From contig NZ_BMQM01000001.1 of NCBI RefSeq assembly GCF_014648115.1, positions 62,001-126,000 of the forward strand: a stretch of 64,000 nucleotides of DNA, read 5' to 3'. Of this stretch, positions 1 through 7,914 are shown piece by piece (positions within the stretch are counted from its first letter, which is position 1; every line of letters begins with the position of its first letter). Below the pieces are notes generated by a model. It ran no database searches, was not told the DNA's origin, and saw only the letters and a list, made by a program, of their open reading frames with translations. The position numbers and the translations under genes are program-made. Source of the DNA: Deinococcus seoulensis. GTDB taxonomy: Bacteria > Deinococcota > Deinococci > Deinococcales > Deinococcaceae.

Positions 1-94
1 CGTCCCAGGACCAGACGGTGACGGTGCCGGACAGGCTCTGGGCCGAGGCGGCGGAGGCGAGGGCGAGGGCGGTCATCAGTGCAAATTTCTTCAT
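1..94 (-). CDS. Sugar ABC transporter substrate-binding protein, N-terminal fragment
   Basis: The gene runs off the left edge, so only the first 31 codons are visible. ATG at 94 follows a GGAGG (102-106) at 6-nt spacing. The protein begins MKKFALMTALALASAASA, a classical signal peptide with an AxA-type cleavage site. The mature start QSLSGTVTVWSWD is typical of family 1 extracellular solute-binding proteins of carbohydrate ABC transporters. It lies 117 nt downstream of the deoR-type gene on the same strand, so that regulator probably controls a sugar uptake operon continuing to the left. The family call rests on a short segment. Confidence 0.7.
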   Translation of the reverse strand, partial: MKKFALMTALALASAASAQSLSGTVTVWSWD

Positions 95-175
95 GTGCAT
101 CCTCCGGAAAGGGGGGGTGAAGTGGCGTGGGGTCGGGGGGCGGACGTTGGGCAGGCGGCGCGGGGGCCGCAGTGG

Positions 176-205
176 GTGGTGCAGTCGGGGTGGTGCAGTC
201 GGGGT
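176..205. repeat. 14-bp tandem duplication
   Basis: TGGTGCAGTCGGGG occurs twice head to tail (177-190, 191-204), eight bases past the stop codon of the DeoR-family gene. It is one of several short duplications at gene ends in this window. Confidence 0.8.
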
Positions 206-211
206 GGGGCG

Positions 212-970
212 CTACACGAGATGAAGCTCCGGGATGGCGCGGCGTAACTCGGGGGGCGGCGCGGGGCCGCTGCGGTCACTGACGAGCGTGCTGATGCGGT
301 CGGTCGGGGCGATCAGGGCGCGGCTGGTCTTCCCGAGTTTGCTGTGGTCGGCGACGACCACGATCTCGCGGGACTGCGCGACCATCACGCGTTTGATCTC
401 GGCTTCCTCGTGGTTGGCGTTGGTGACGCCGTGCTCGGCGTGCACGCCGTTGCAGCCCAGGAACAGGCGGTCGGCGTGAATGTGGCGCAGCACGTCCAGC
501 GCGTAGGGGCTGACCAGCGAGTGTTGCAGGGGCCGCAGGGTGCCGCCGGTCACGATGACGCGCACACCGGGCAGCCGCTCGAGTTCCAGCGCGATGTTCA
601 GGCCGTTGGTGACGACCGTCACGCCCTGCAGGGTGGGGGAGAGGGCGCGGGCGACCTCGGTGGTGGTGCTGCCCACGTCGATGAACACGGTCTCGCCGTC
701 GCGGATCAGGGCGGCGGCGGCCCGGCCGATGCGGCGTTTGGCGGCGCTGTGTTCCAGCCGGGTTTCTTCCAGGGGCGACTCGCGGCGCACGTCCATGGGC
801 AGGCGGACGCTGCCACGGGTGCGGCGCACCTGTCCGGCGTCGGCCAGAACTTTCAGGTCACTGCGAACCGTCACTTCCGAGACACCCAGAAGTTTCGAAA
901 GTTCCGTAACTGGCAGTTCGCCATGTTGTTTCACGAGCGAGACAATCTCGCTCCTACGCACGTCGATCAA
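212..970 (-). CDS. DeoR/GlpR-family transcriptional regulator
   Basis: This 252-residue protein has the normal DeoR family length. It has an N-terminal winged helix-turn-helix (residues 1-55: RRSEIVSLV, then LPVTELSKLLGVSEVTVRSDL, then RRTRGSVRL). A C-terminal DeoRC sugar-phosphate sensor follows (ETVFIDVGSTTTEVARAL, TNGLNIALEL, GGTLRP, DRLFLGCNGV, ADHSKLGK). Such proteins repress sugar-use operons and respond to phosphorylated sugars. The start is TTG at 970, preceded by AGGGGG. A sigma70-type promoter lies just upstream. The next gene on this strand encodes a sugar-binding protein, which is the likely target. The effector sugar cannot be read from the sequence. Confidence 0.93.
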   Translation of the reverse strand: MIDVRRSEIVSLVKQHGELPVTELSKLLGVSEVTVRSDLKVLADAGQVRRTRGSVRLPMDVRRESPLEETRLEHSAAKRRIGRAAAALIRDGETVFIDVGSTTTEVARALSPTLQGVTVVTNGLNIALELERLPGVRVIVTGGTLRPLQHSLVSPYALDVLRHIHADRLFLGCNGVHAEHGVTNANHEEAEIKRVMVAQSREIVVVADHSKLGKTSRALIAPTDRISTLVSDRSGPAPPPELRRAIPELHLV

Positions 971-992
971 GGCGGCCCCCTGATGTACTGGA

Positions 993-1036
993 TTTCGATA
1001 CTTTCGGAGTTTACGGTCTTCTCATGCGTCCGTCAA
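993..1036 (-). promoter_or_regulatory. Promoter and putative DeoR operator of the regulator gene
   Basis: On the minus strand TTGACG (1031-1036) is followed after exactly 17 nt by TAAACT (1008-1013). Directly downstream lie two CGAAA repeats (1002-1006 and 993-997) spaced 9 nt apart, the kind of half-site bound by several DeoR-family sugar regulators. Autoregulation is inferred. The rest of 1037-1227 shows no gene. Confidence 0.6.
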
Positions 1037-1227
1037 GAGTCTGTCAGAGGAGAATGACCCGGCCCTGATCACCCCCGCCGGGTGAGCTGACCTGCCGCCA
1101 AGTTGCCGAATACCCACATTCTACGCCGCAGCCGCACAATTGGGCAGCCCAATCCGGCGCCGCCCGGCCCACGGCGCCCTGTCTGCACCGCCCGACGATC
1201 CGCGCCGCCCACACACAGGCAGGCCAC

Positions 1228-1260
1228 AGAAAAACCCCCCGGTTCACACGAACCAGGGGG
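1228..1260 (-). terminator. Intrinsic terminator of the FKBP gene
   Basis: An inverted repeat (CCCCC-GGTT, loop, AACC-GGGGG) at 1236-1260 is followed on the minus strand by a run of five T. It lies about 30 nt past the FKBP gene stop. Confidence 0.8.
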
Positions 1261-1291
1261 CCAGGCAGGGGAGATCAGACGCAGGGGCGCC

Positions 1292-1636
1292 TCAGCGGAC
1301 GTCCACCAACTCCACGTCGAAGATCAGGGTCGCGCCGCCGGGAATCACGCCGGGAACGCCCGCCGCGCCGTAGCCCAGGTTGGCCGGAATGGTCAGCTTG
1401 GCCTTGTCGCCCACGTTCAGTTGCGCGATGCCCTGATCCCAGCCCTGGATGACGTAGCCCACGCCCAGCGGGAACTCGATCGGCTCGCCGCGGTCACGGC
1501 TGGAATCGAACTTCTGTCCGTTCTCCAGCGTGCCGGTGTAGTGCACGCGCACCATCTTGCCCGCCTGGGCCGGCGCGCCGCCGCCCTCGAAGTACTTCTC
1601 GACTTTCAAACCGTCCGTCATGCCGTCAGCAGTCAT
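1292..1636 (-). CDS. FKBP-type peptidyl-prolyl cis-trans isomerase
   Basis: This is a compact single-domain FKBP of 114 residues that catalyses cis-trans isomerisation of prolyl bonds. Visible family motifs are VRVHYTGTLENGQKFDSS, GYVIQGWDQGI, LTIPANLGYGAAG and GGATLIFDVELV. There is no signal peptide, so it should be cytoplasmic. ATG at 1636 is chosen because TACCCT (1644-1649, minus strand) stands 7 nt before it with no Shine-Dalgarno, a leaderless arrangement. A second ATG at 1621 is possible. The upstream extension of the open frame is low-complexity and not convincing. It is divergent from lepB. Confidence 0.93.
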   Translation of the reverse strand: MTADGMTDGLKVEKYFEGGGAPAQAGKMVRVHYTGTLENGQKFDSSRDRGEPIEFPLGVGYVIQGWDQGIAQLNVGDKAKLTIPANLGYGAAGVPGVIPGGATLIFDVELVDVR

Positions 1637-1783
1637 GGGCGACAGGGTAACGGTTCCGCGCCCCCGCCCGCCACCCCACCTGAAGTGACCATGAAGACAG
1701 TCGGCCCGGCTCCGGCGCCCGGACCTCCCGTTCACACCCGCCCCCCACGCTCCGTACCGGGGGGAGTGCTAGCCTCTTTCGCT

Positions 1784-2389
1784 GTGAGCCCACGCGACCC
1801 CGCCCCGACCAGCCCAGTGGCCCCGCCGCCCGGCGCGGGTGCGTGGCGCCGCTGGATTCTGGGCGGCCTGCTCCCGGTGTACCTGCTGAGCACCTTCGGC
1901 GGCACCCTGGCCCGCGTGGACGGCGACTCCATGCTGGACACCCTGCATTCCGGGGACGTGCTGCTGCTGCTCAAGTACCCACGCTGGCTGCGCGCCTGGG
2001 GCCTGCCCACCCCGTACCCGCGCCGGGGCGACCTGCTGATCTTCAAGGCCCCGGCCAGCAGCCCCTACGCCTTCGAAACCCTGTACGGCCTGCGCTACCG
2101 GCCATACAACGTCAAGCGCGTGCTGGCCGTCGCCGGGGACCGCGTGGCCATCCGGGACGGGCAACTGATCCTGAACGGCCGCCCGCTGGCGGAATCGTAC
2201 GCCAGCGAGGGCTTCGTGGCCGACCAGCCGGAACTGACCGTCCCGCCCGGCAAGGTCTGGGTCATGGGCGATAACCGCCGCCTGGGCAGCAGCCTCGACA
2301 GCCGCGCGTACGGCCCGGTCGACCTGCAAGGCGCCGCCGGTCCCGCCGACCTGCGCCTGTGGCCCCGCCCCGGCCTGATTCCCCGCTGA
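1784..2389 (+). CDS. lepB: Signal peptidase I
   Basis: Type I signal peptidase of 201 residues. It has one N-terminal membrane segment (about residues 23-42), then the serine box GDSM (catalytic Ser49), the lysine box YNVKRVLAVAGDRV (catalytic Lys111) and the downstream GDNR..SLDSR box. It cleaves signal peptides on the outer face of the membrane, and the next two genes encode secreted proteins. The start is GTG at 1784: TAGCCT (1770-1775) lies 8 nt upstream and no SD is present, so the transcript is probably leaderless. The open frame extends upstream to 1103 but overlaps the opposite-strand FKBP gene and has no domain support. Confidence 0.93.
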   Translation: MSPRDPAPTSPVAPPPGAGAWRRWILGGLLPVYLLSTFGGTLARVDGDSMLDTLHSGDVLLLLKYPRWLRAWGLPTPYPRRGDLLIFKAPASSPYAFETLYGLRYRPYNVKRVLAVAGDRVAIRDGQLILNGRPLAESYASEGFVADQPELTVPPGKVWVMGDNRRLGSSLDSRAYGPVDLQGAAGPADLRLWPRPGLIPR

Positions 2390-2458
2390 CCTGTACGCCG
2401 GGCAGCGGTTCACGCGGGCCGCGCGGGGCACTCATACTCCGCTGGTACGGTGCCCCTC

Positions 2459-3022
2459 ATGAAGGTTCCCCGTTCCTCCCACCCCGCCGCGCAGGCCACG
2501 TTCCGCGCGGGCCACTCTGCCCTCGCCTCCGCCCTGCTGGCCCTGACGCTCGGCGCGGCCCCGGCCGGCGCGCAGACGCTGGTCACGGTCAACGAACCGA
2601 ACCTGCCGTTCACGGTCAGCCTGCCCAAATCCTGGCTGGGCGTGAACTTCAACGACGGCGCGGCCGGAGTCAGCGTCGTGTCCGCCAAGACGCCGCCCGC
2701 CACGCTGATGCGCCTGCTGTACACCCCCAAAGGCAACGAGAAACCCACGCCCGCCAGTGAATTCAGCAAGTTCGAGCAGGGCGTGAAATCCACCGGGGCG
2801 ACCATCAAGCAGACCAGCAGCCGCACCGTCGGGTACGGCGGCGTGAGTGGCGTGGAACGCAACTACACCCTCACGCACCCCAAGGGCAAACTGAACATGC
2901 GCGTCTGGTACGGGGTGGGCGCCAGGAACCTGTACTCGTTCCAGCTGACCGACACGCCCGAGCGCTTCACGGCCGCCAGCGCGACCTTCAGCAAGGTCCT
3001 GGCCTCCGTCAAGTTCCGCTGA
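2459..3022 (+). CDS. Secreted protein with PsbP/DcrB-like region, function unknown
   Basis: 187 residues. The N-terminus (about residues 1-40) is a signal peptide ending PAGAQT. The mature part, with NLPFTVSLPKSWLGVNF near its start and a C-terminal ATFSKVLASVKF helix, resembles small extracytoplasmic PsbP/DcrB-like alpha-beta proteins. That match is by impression only. ATG at 2459 is preceded by TACGGT and 7 nt, so it is leaderless. No catalytic motif is seen. Confidence 0.75.
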   Translation: MKVPRSSHPAAQATFRAGHSALASALLALTLGAAPAGAQTLVTVNEPNLPFTVSLPKSWLGVNFNDGAAGVSVVSAKTPPATLMRLLYTPKGNEKPTPASEFSKFEQGVKSTGATIKQTSSRTVGYGGVSGVERNYTLTHPKGKLNMRVWYGVGARNLYSFQLTDTPERFTAASATFSKVLASVKFR

Positions 3023-3086
3023 CCGCCAGGCACCCTCGCGCCGCCCGCACCCCCACTGTGGAGTGCGGGCGGTGTACGGTACGCCC

Positions 3087-3830
3087 ATGCGACGACTGCC
3101 TGCCGGCCCGCGTTCCAGTCTGCTGGTCCCCCTCACGCTGTGGGCCGCCCTGAGCGGCGGCGCGCACGCCAACGAACGCCTGCCCGTCACCGAGGTCCGC
3201 TTCAGCGCCAGTGGCGAGCGGGTCATGGCGTTCCTGAGCGGGCAGAGTGATGGCAGCGGCGTCGGCACCGCCCGGCTGGACGTGCTGAACACCCGCACCG
3301 GGCAGACGCTGCTGGGCCGCGCCGGCACCGTGACGGACGGCGGCGAGGCGCAGGCCGTGCGCGCCGTGCTGAACACACCCTCCACCCCGGCCACGCTGCG
3401 CAGCGCGGGCCTGACCGGTCGCCCGGCCAGCGTGCCCCGCTACCGCCGCACGTACCCGGTCCCGTACCCCCGCTGGGAGGACGCCGTGACCGCCGGGCGC
3501 ACCCAGATCACGCCCGTGCGTCTCTGGACCGTGCCGGTCCCCGTGCGCCTGAACGTGTACGCCGTGAACGCCCCCTGCTCGTACCCGGACATGCTGCCGC
3601 CCGGCATCCGCCCCGCCGGGTTCAGCCTCCGCGTGAACGGACAGGTCGTTCATACCGATCCCCTCACGCCCGCCGGGCCCGCCACGCACCCGCTGAACTG
3701 CGCCGCCGGGTACACCGTCGAACGCGTGGACGTGCAGGGCAACCGCGTGCTGGTCACCCTGCGCGCCCTGATCCCGGGCTTCGAGGGACCGGACGCCGTG
3801 CCGATGTTCGTCGCTGCGCTCCTCAGGTAG
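3087..3830 (+). CDS. Secreted protein, DUF2259-like
   Basis: 247 residues with a signal peptide (hydrophobic LLVPLTLWAALSGGAHA). The mature part begins VTEVRFSASGERVMAFLSGQSDGSG and resembles predicted secreted DUF2259 proteins, whose function is unknown. Two cysteines (CSYPD, LNCAAG) could form a disulphide. ATG at 3087 stands 6 nt after TACGGT, the same -10 box as the preceding gene. Transcription ends at a hairpin just past the stop. Confidence 0.7.
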   Translation: MRRLPAGPRSSLLVPLTLWAALSGGAHANERLPVTEVRFSASGERVMAFLSGQSDGSGVGTARLDVLNTRTGQTLLGRAGTVTDGGEAQAVRAVLNTPSTPATLRSAGLTGRPASVPRYRRTYPVPYPRWEDAVTAGRTQITPVRLWTVPVPVRLNVYAVNAPCSYPDMLPPGIRPAGFSLRVNGQVVHTDPLTPAGPATHPLNCAAGYTVERVDVQGNRVLVTLRALIPGFEGPDAVPMFVAALLR

Positions 3831-3843
3831 AAAGTGGAAGGCT

Positions 3844-3888
3844 GATGGTTGATGGAGAAGAGGTGTCCTCCATCAACCATCACCTTTT
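3844..3888 (+). terminator. Terminator between convergent genes
   Basis: A perfect 14-bp stem, GATGGTTGATGGAG (3844-3857) with CTCCATCAACCATC (3868-3881), has a 10-nt loop and is followed by ACCTTTTG. It serves the plus-strand gene and may also stop the opposing dioxygenase transcript. Confidence 0.8.
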
Positions 3889-3893
3889 GACCA

Positions 3894-5552
3894 TCAACCC
3901 ATCGCGCCAGCGATCCCCTGCATGACGGCGCGGGCGGCGTTCAGTTCGTCCGCGTTGATGGTGTGGCCCAGGCCGGGAATCACGCGGGCGTCCACGTCCG
4001 CGCCGCGCGCGCGGAGGTTCGCGGCCGTCTCCTCGAAACGGGCCAGGGGAATGTGACCGTCGCGGGGGTCCACGCCCATGAACACGGGCGTGCCGCTCAG
4101 GTCGCCGGTCCGGTCGAGGGTGATCAGGCCGCCGCTGAAGGCGACCACGCCGCCCAGACGCTCGGACGTGCGGCTGGCGTACTCCAGCGCCAGGCACGCG
4201 CCCTGGCTGAAGCCGCCCAGCACCACCCGGCTGGCCGGGATGCCCTGCGCGGCCAGTTCGCCCATCACGGCGTCAATGGTGGCCAGGGCGCGGTCCAAAT
4301 GCGGCTGGTTCTGCGCCAGCGGGGCCAGGAACGACTGCGGGTACCAGGTGTTCCCGTCCGCCTGCGGCGCGAGGTACGTGAACGCACTCAGGTTGAATTC
4401 GCGTTCCAGGCTCAGGATGTCGGCCGCCGTGCCGCCGCGCCCGTGCAGCAGGACCATCGCCACCCGCGCGTCGGCCAGTGGGCGACCGGCCGTCAGGACC
4501 TGCACGCCCTGCCCGTCCGCTTCGGGTTCGGCCGGCGCAGTCTGGCTGTTCAGGTCGCGTCCGCCGATGGTCACGCCGTACTCGCGGTTCAGGATGCGGG
4601 GCACGTGCGCCTCGATCTGTGCGCGCTGCGGCTCGAACCACGCCGGGAGTTTCAGGTGCCGCCCGAGTTCCTCGACCGCCTCGTCGTCCGGGAAGCCGGG
4701 GGCGTCGGTGGCGATCTCGAACAGCACGCCGTTCGGTTCGCGGAAGTAGATGGAATGGAAGTACTGGCGGTCCTGCACCGTGGTGGGGCGGTACCCGGCC
4801 TCGCTCAGGGATGCCATGTACGCTTCCTGCTCGGCGTCGTCGCGGGTGCGCAGGGCCACGTGGTGCACGCTGCCCGCGCCGAAGGTGCCGCGCGGCTGGC
4901 CCGGCCGTTCCACGACGTCCACGAACAGGCCCACGCCGTCGCCGCTGCCCCGGAAGCGCGTGCGGGTGCCTTCCGGGTCGGGTTCGCTGCCGACCTCCGT
5001 GAAGCCCAGTTGCCCGACCAGCAGCTGACGCACGGCGTCCGTGTCGCGCACCCAGGCGGTCACGGAGTGAAAGCCGCGCAGGTCATGGTCGGCCGGGACG
5101 GGCGAGGCGGGCCAGGGCTGCACCGGCACGCCGTCGTCGAAGGCCAGTTCGATCCAGGTGCCGTCCGGGTCCTCGAAGGTCAGGACCGGCTGCCCGAAGC
5201 GGGTGCTGGCCGTGGGGTTCAGGCCGTGCCCCGCGAGGCGGTCCTGCCAGTAGGCGTGGCTGGCGGCCGGGACCGAGTACGCCAGGGCGACGACCTCGCC
5301 GTTGCCGCGCACGCCGCGCCGCGCGCCGGGCCAGGGGAAGTGGGTCATGATCGTGCCGGGCTGCCCGGTCCGGTCGCCGTAATAGAAGTGGTACGTGCCG
5401 GGGTCGTCGAAGTTCACGGTGACCTTCACCAGCCGCTGCCCGAGCACCTGCGTGTAGAAGTCCACGTTGCGCTGGGGGTCGCTGGCCATGACGGTCAGGT
5501 GGTGCAGGCCCTGGACGGGGCTGGTGCCGGGAGCGGGGGAAAAGGAGGTCAT
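3894..5552 (-). CDS. Fusion of ring-cleaving dioxygenase (MhqO-like) and carboxylesterase (MhqD-like)
   Basis: 552 residues joining two enzymes. Residues 12-320 are a tandem vicinal-oxygen-chelate (glyoxalase-fold) protein of the MhqO/LinE type. It has the family segment LHHLTVMASDPQRNVDFYTQV, then LVKVTVNFDDPGTYHFYYGD, VHHVALRT and FEIATD, which supply the His/His/Glu metal ligands. Residues about 345-552 are an alpha/beta hydrolase of the phospholipase/carboxylesterase type (MVLLHGRGG, nucleophile GFSQGA, Asp in DPRDGHIP, His in GLGHTI). In Bacillus the separate genes belong to the MhqR quinone-stress regulon. ATG at 5552 is leaderless (TAATAT, then 6 nt). The neighbouring MarR gene and a CRP-type box suggest induction by quinone- or phenol-like stress. 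Confidence 0.9.
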   Translation of the reverse strand: MTSFSPAPGTSPVQGLHHLTVMASDPQRNVDFYTQVLGQRLVKVTVNFDDPGTYHFYYGDRTGQPGTIMTHFPWPGARRGVRGNGEVVALAYSVPAASHAYWQDRLAGHGLNPTASTRFGQPVLTFEDPDGTWIELAFDDGVPVQPWPASPVPADHDLRGFHSVTAWVRDTDAVRQLLVGQLGFTEVGSEPDPEGTRTRFRGSGDGVGLFVDVVERPGQPRGTFGAGSVHHVALRTRDDAEQEAYMASLSEAGYRPTTVQDRQYFHSIYFREPNGVLFEIATDAPGFPDDEAVEELGRHLKLPAWFEPQRAQIEAHVPRILNREYGVTIGGRDLNSQTAPAEPEADGQGVQVLTAGRPLADARVAMVLLHGRGGTAADILSLEREFNLSAFTYLAPQADGNTWYPQSFLAPLAQNQPHLDRALATIDAVMGELAAQGIPASRVVLGGFSQGACLALEYASRTSERLGGVVAFSGGLITLDRTGDLSGTPVFMGVDPRDGHIPLARFEETAANLRARGADVDARVIPGLGHTINADELNAARAVMQGIAGAMG

Positions 5553-5600
5553 GGGGCCATATTACTTAACATTGAACTATTAAAAGTGATGTGGATCACA
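5553..5600 (-). promoter_or_regulatory. Leaderless promoter with CRP-type box at -40.5
   Basis: TAATAT (minus strand, 5559-5564) lies 6 nt before the ATG at 5552. AGTGA-N6-TCACA occupies 5585-5600 and matches the CRP consensus TGTGA-N6-TCACA except for its first base. With transcription starting at the ATG its centre is at -40.5, the class II activator position, and the -35 region is poor. Between box and -10 lies an AT-rich partial dyad with ACTT/AAGT ends, a candidate MarR operator. The rest of the gap to 5711 shows nothing clear. Confidence 0.6.
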
Positions 5601-5711
5601 TGGGGTGCCTGTGCAGATCCTCCAGCGTCCACGCACCATCAAACAGCACGGGCGGAGAGGTACCCGCCCGCCGTTCCCGGCCCCTCCCCACCCTGCCTGT
5701 CCTGCCCTGTC

Positions 5712-5806
5712 ATCCGGACTCCGGGTTGCCAGCTGCACACCCGGAACCCGCTCTGCTTTCATTCGTTCTGCCGCGCAGCTCTGCGAATCCGTACGAGTTC
5801 GTATCA
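5712..5806 (-). repeat. Palindromic repeat family, degenerate partial copy
   Basis: The segment CCGGGTTGCCAGCTGCACAC followed by CCGGAACCCGC matches the inner part of the full copies at 31021 and 34461. The right end GTATCA (5801-5806) contains the complement of the MarR gene stop codon. The middle is degraded. Confidence 0.6.
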
Positions 5807-6313
5807 GGCGCTGCCGCGTGCGTTGCGGCGCCTGCCTGCCCCGACCGGCTCAGCCTGCTCACGCTCCCTCAGCGCCAGTCCCAGCTTCTTCGACAGGCTG
5901 GTCAGTTGATCGCGTTCCTCGCCCGTCAGGACCGAGAACACCTCGCGGATGCCCGCCACGTGGGCCGGCAGGACCCGCCCGATCAGCGCCTCGCCGTCCG
6001 GGGTCAGGGAGACCCGCATGATCCGGCGGTCCACCTCGTCCCGGTCGCGGCGCACCAGTCCGTCGCGTTCCAGGTTGTCGATCACCATGGTCAGGTTCCC
6101 GCTGGACCGCAGGATCTTCTCGGCCAGTTCCCGCTGGCTCAGCGGCCCCAGGTGGTACAGCGCCTCGATCACACCGAACTGGCTGATGGTCAGGTTGTGC
6201 GCGGCCAGGTGCCGGTTCGAGGCGACCTCCACGGCGTGAGACGCGCGCCACAGTTTCACGTAGGCGTCCAACGCCGCTCGGTCCTCGGGTGAGCCAGCGT
6301 AACGGTTAGGCAT
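5804..6313 (-). CDS. MarR-family transcriptional regulator
   Basis: 169 residues with a MarR winged helix: LTISQFGVIEALYHLGPLSQRELAEKI, recognition helix SSGNLTMVIDNLERDGLV, and wing RRDRDEVDRRIMRVSLTPDGEAL. This family represses nearby detoxification genes and is released by phenolic or oxidising ligands. The next gene on this strand, 251 nt away, is the MhqO-MhqD fusion, so an MhqR-like role is inferred. ATG at 6313 is chosen because TTGACT (6344-6349), 17 nt, GAGCAT (6321-6326), then 7 nt precede it. An in-frame ATG at 6322 is the alternative. The stop codon lies inside a palindromic repeat end. Confidence 0.93.
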   Translation of the reverse strand: MPNRYAGSPEDRAALDAYVKLWRASHAVEVASNRHLAAHNLTISQFGVIEALYHLGPLSQRELAEKILRSSGNLTMVIDNLERDGLVRRDRDEVDRRIMRVSLTPDGEALIGRVLPAHVAGIREVFSVLTGEERDQLTSLSKKLGLALREREQAEPVGAGRRRNARGSA

Positions 6314-6320
6314 GACGCAC

Positions 6321-6349
6321 ATGCTCGCCGCGAGTCCTCATGAAGTCAA
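6321..6349 (-). promoter_or_regulatory. MarR gene promoter with inverted repeat in the spacer
   Basis: TTGACT-17-GAGCAT on the minus strand. An imperfect palindrome CCTCATGAAG (6336-6345) covers the -35/spacer junction and would suit autorepression. Operator function is inferred. Confidence 0.45.
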
Positions 6350-6352
6350 GTA

Positions 6353-6384
6353 AACGCCCCCGGTCGCGTGTGGACCGGGGGCGG
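6353..6384 (-). terminator. Terminator of the aminotransferase gene
   Basis: A strong GC stem, CGCCCCCGGTC and its complement around a 7-nt loop, is followed on the minus strand by TTTACTT. It separates the aminotransferase from the MarR gene. Confidence 0.7.
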
Positions 6385-6417
6385 CGCGTTCAGGGTCGCG
6401 CAGGGTCGGCGTTCACG

Positions 6418-7701
6418 TCAGCTGCGCGCGCGGTACTCCTCGGTCGCCAGGCGGATGCAGGCGGCCACGGCGCGCATCGCCACGTAGACTTCCTCGACCG
6501 GCGGGCGGGTCGGCGCGAGGCGGATGTTGCTGTTGTGCGGGTCCTTCCCGCCGGGGTACGTGGCGCCCGCCGGGGTCAGGCTCACGCCCGCCGCGTCGGC
6601 CAGGGCGACCACGCGGTCCGCGACCGGCTCGGCCGTATCGAGGCTGATGAAGTACCCGCCGCGCGGATTCTTCCAGGTGGCGAACGTGCCGTCCGTGCCG
6701 AGTTCCTCGCTCAGGACCTCGTTCACCGCGCGGAACTTCGGTTCGATCAGCGCCGCGTGCGCCGCCATCAGGCCCTCCAGCCCGCCCGGGTAATCACGCA
6801 GGAACTTCACGTGCCGCGCCTGCTCGACCTTGTTCGGGCCGATGCTCTGCGCGTTCAGGTACTTCGAGAGCCACTTCACGTTGTCCTCGCTGCTGCCCAG
6901 GAAGCCCAGGCCCGCCCCGGCGAACGTGACCTTGCTGGTGCTGGCGAACACGAACGCCCGGTCCGGGAAGCCCCCGTCACGGGAGAGCGTCACGAGGTTC
7001 ACCGGCTTGTCCTGCGCCGCCGGGTCCGGCGACAGGTGATGCACGCGGTACGCGTCGTCCGCGAAGACCGTGAAGTCCGGCGCGGCCGCCTTCAGCGAGG
7101 TCAGGCGGCGGGCCTTCTCGGCGCTGATGGTCTCGCCGCCGGGGTTCGAGTACGTCGGCACGAACAGCACGCCCTTCACGGACGGGTCGGCCGCCGCGAG
7201 CCGTTCGATGGCGTCCACGTCCGGCCCGTCGGGCTGCATGTCCACGGTCAGCAGCTCGAAGCCCAGCGTTTCCAGCAGCAGGAAGTGTCGGTCGTAGCCG
7301 GGCGTCGTGACGATCATCTTCGGCGACTGACCCGCCCAGGGCTTCCCGCCGCGCAGGCCGTGCAGCAGCGCGAACGTCAGCACGTAGCCCTGCAGTTCCA
7401 GGCTGGCGTTGTTCCACACGATCATGTTCTCGGGTTTCAGGTCCAGGTACGCGCCGAACAGCGCCCGCGCGGACGGCAGGCCCGCCACGCCGCCGGGGTA
7501 GTTGCGCAGGTCCAGGCCGTCCATGTGCGTGTCGTTCTCGCCCAGCGCGCCCAGCAGGGCGTTGCTCAGGTCGAAGTCCGCGTCGGCGGGCTGCCCGCGC
7601 TGCATGTTCAGTTTCAGGCCCTGCGCCCGCACCGCCTCGTAGGCCGCGCGCGCCCGTTCCAGTCCCGTTCCCGCTCCTGTTCCCACCGTGTCGCTCGTCA
7701 T
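6418..7701 (-). CDS. PLP-dependent aminotransferase, aspartate aminotransferase (MocR-like) subgroup
   Basis: 427 residues, fold-type I. The PLP-binding lysine is in STSKVTFAGAGLGF. Other landmarks are NNASLELQGYV, TPGYDRHF, VPTYSNPGGETIS, FADDAYRVHHL and a C-terminal NIRLAPTRPP with the substrate-carboxylate arginine. This subgroup (aspartate aminotransferase of the actinobacterial/Deinococcus type) transfers amino groups between aspartate and 2-oxoglutarate, though the exact substrate is not decided by sequence. ATG at 7701 lies 6 nt after TACCCT (minus strand, 7708-7713), so it is leaderless. Confidence 0.88.
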   Translation of the reverse strand: MTSDTVGTGAGTGLERARAAYEAVRAQGLKLNMQRGQPADADFDLSNALLGALGENDTHMDGLDLRNYPGGVAGLPSARALFGAYLDLKPENMIVWNNASLELQGYVLTFALLHGLRGGKPWAGQSPKMIVTTPGYDRHFLLLETLGFELLTVDMQPDGPDVDAIERLAAADPSVKGVLFVPTYSNPGGETISAEKARRLTSLKAAAPDFTVFADDAYRVHHLSPDPAAQDKPVNLVTLSRDGGFPDRAFVFASTSKVTFAGAGLGFLGSSEDNVKWLSKYLNAQSIGPNKVEQARHVKFLRDYPGGLEGLMAAHAALIEPKFRAVNEVLSEELGTDGTFATWKNPRGGYFISLDTAEPVADRVVALADAAGVSLTPAGATYPGGKDPHNSNIRLAPTRPPVEEVYVAMRAVAACIRLATEEYRARS

Positions 7702-7914
7702 GCCCCCAGGGTAACGGCCCGCGCGGGCCAGGGTGCCCCGCTTGTGCGGTCAGCTTCCGGTATGGGGGCGGGAGAGGTCTGCGGCGCGGCCGGGTGTTAC
7801 ACTTCTGGCGCCCGGACCGTCACGGCCCACCCGTCACGACCCGACCATCGCGGCCCGGAGCGTTCCCTTTTGCATCCTCACCCATTTTCAGTTCTGCCCA
7901 ACAGGAGAGACCCA

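Noticed and set aside
1103..1783. Long N-terminal extension of signal peptidase I
   Set aside because: It overlaps the opposite-strand FKBP gene and has no homology-like content. The -10 box at 1770-1775 points to GTG 1784.
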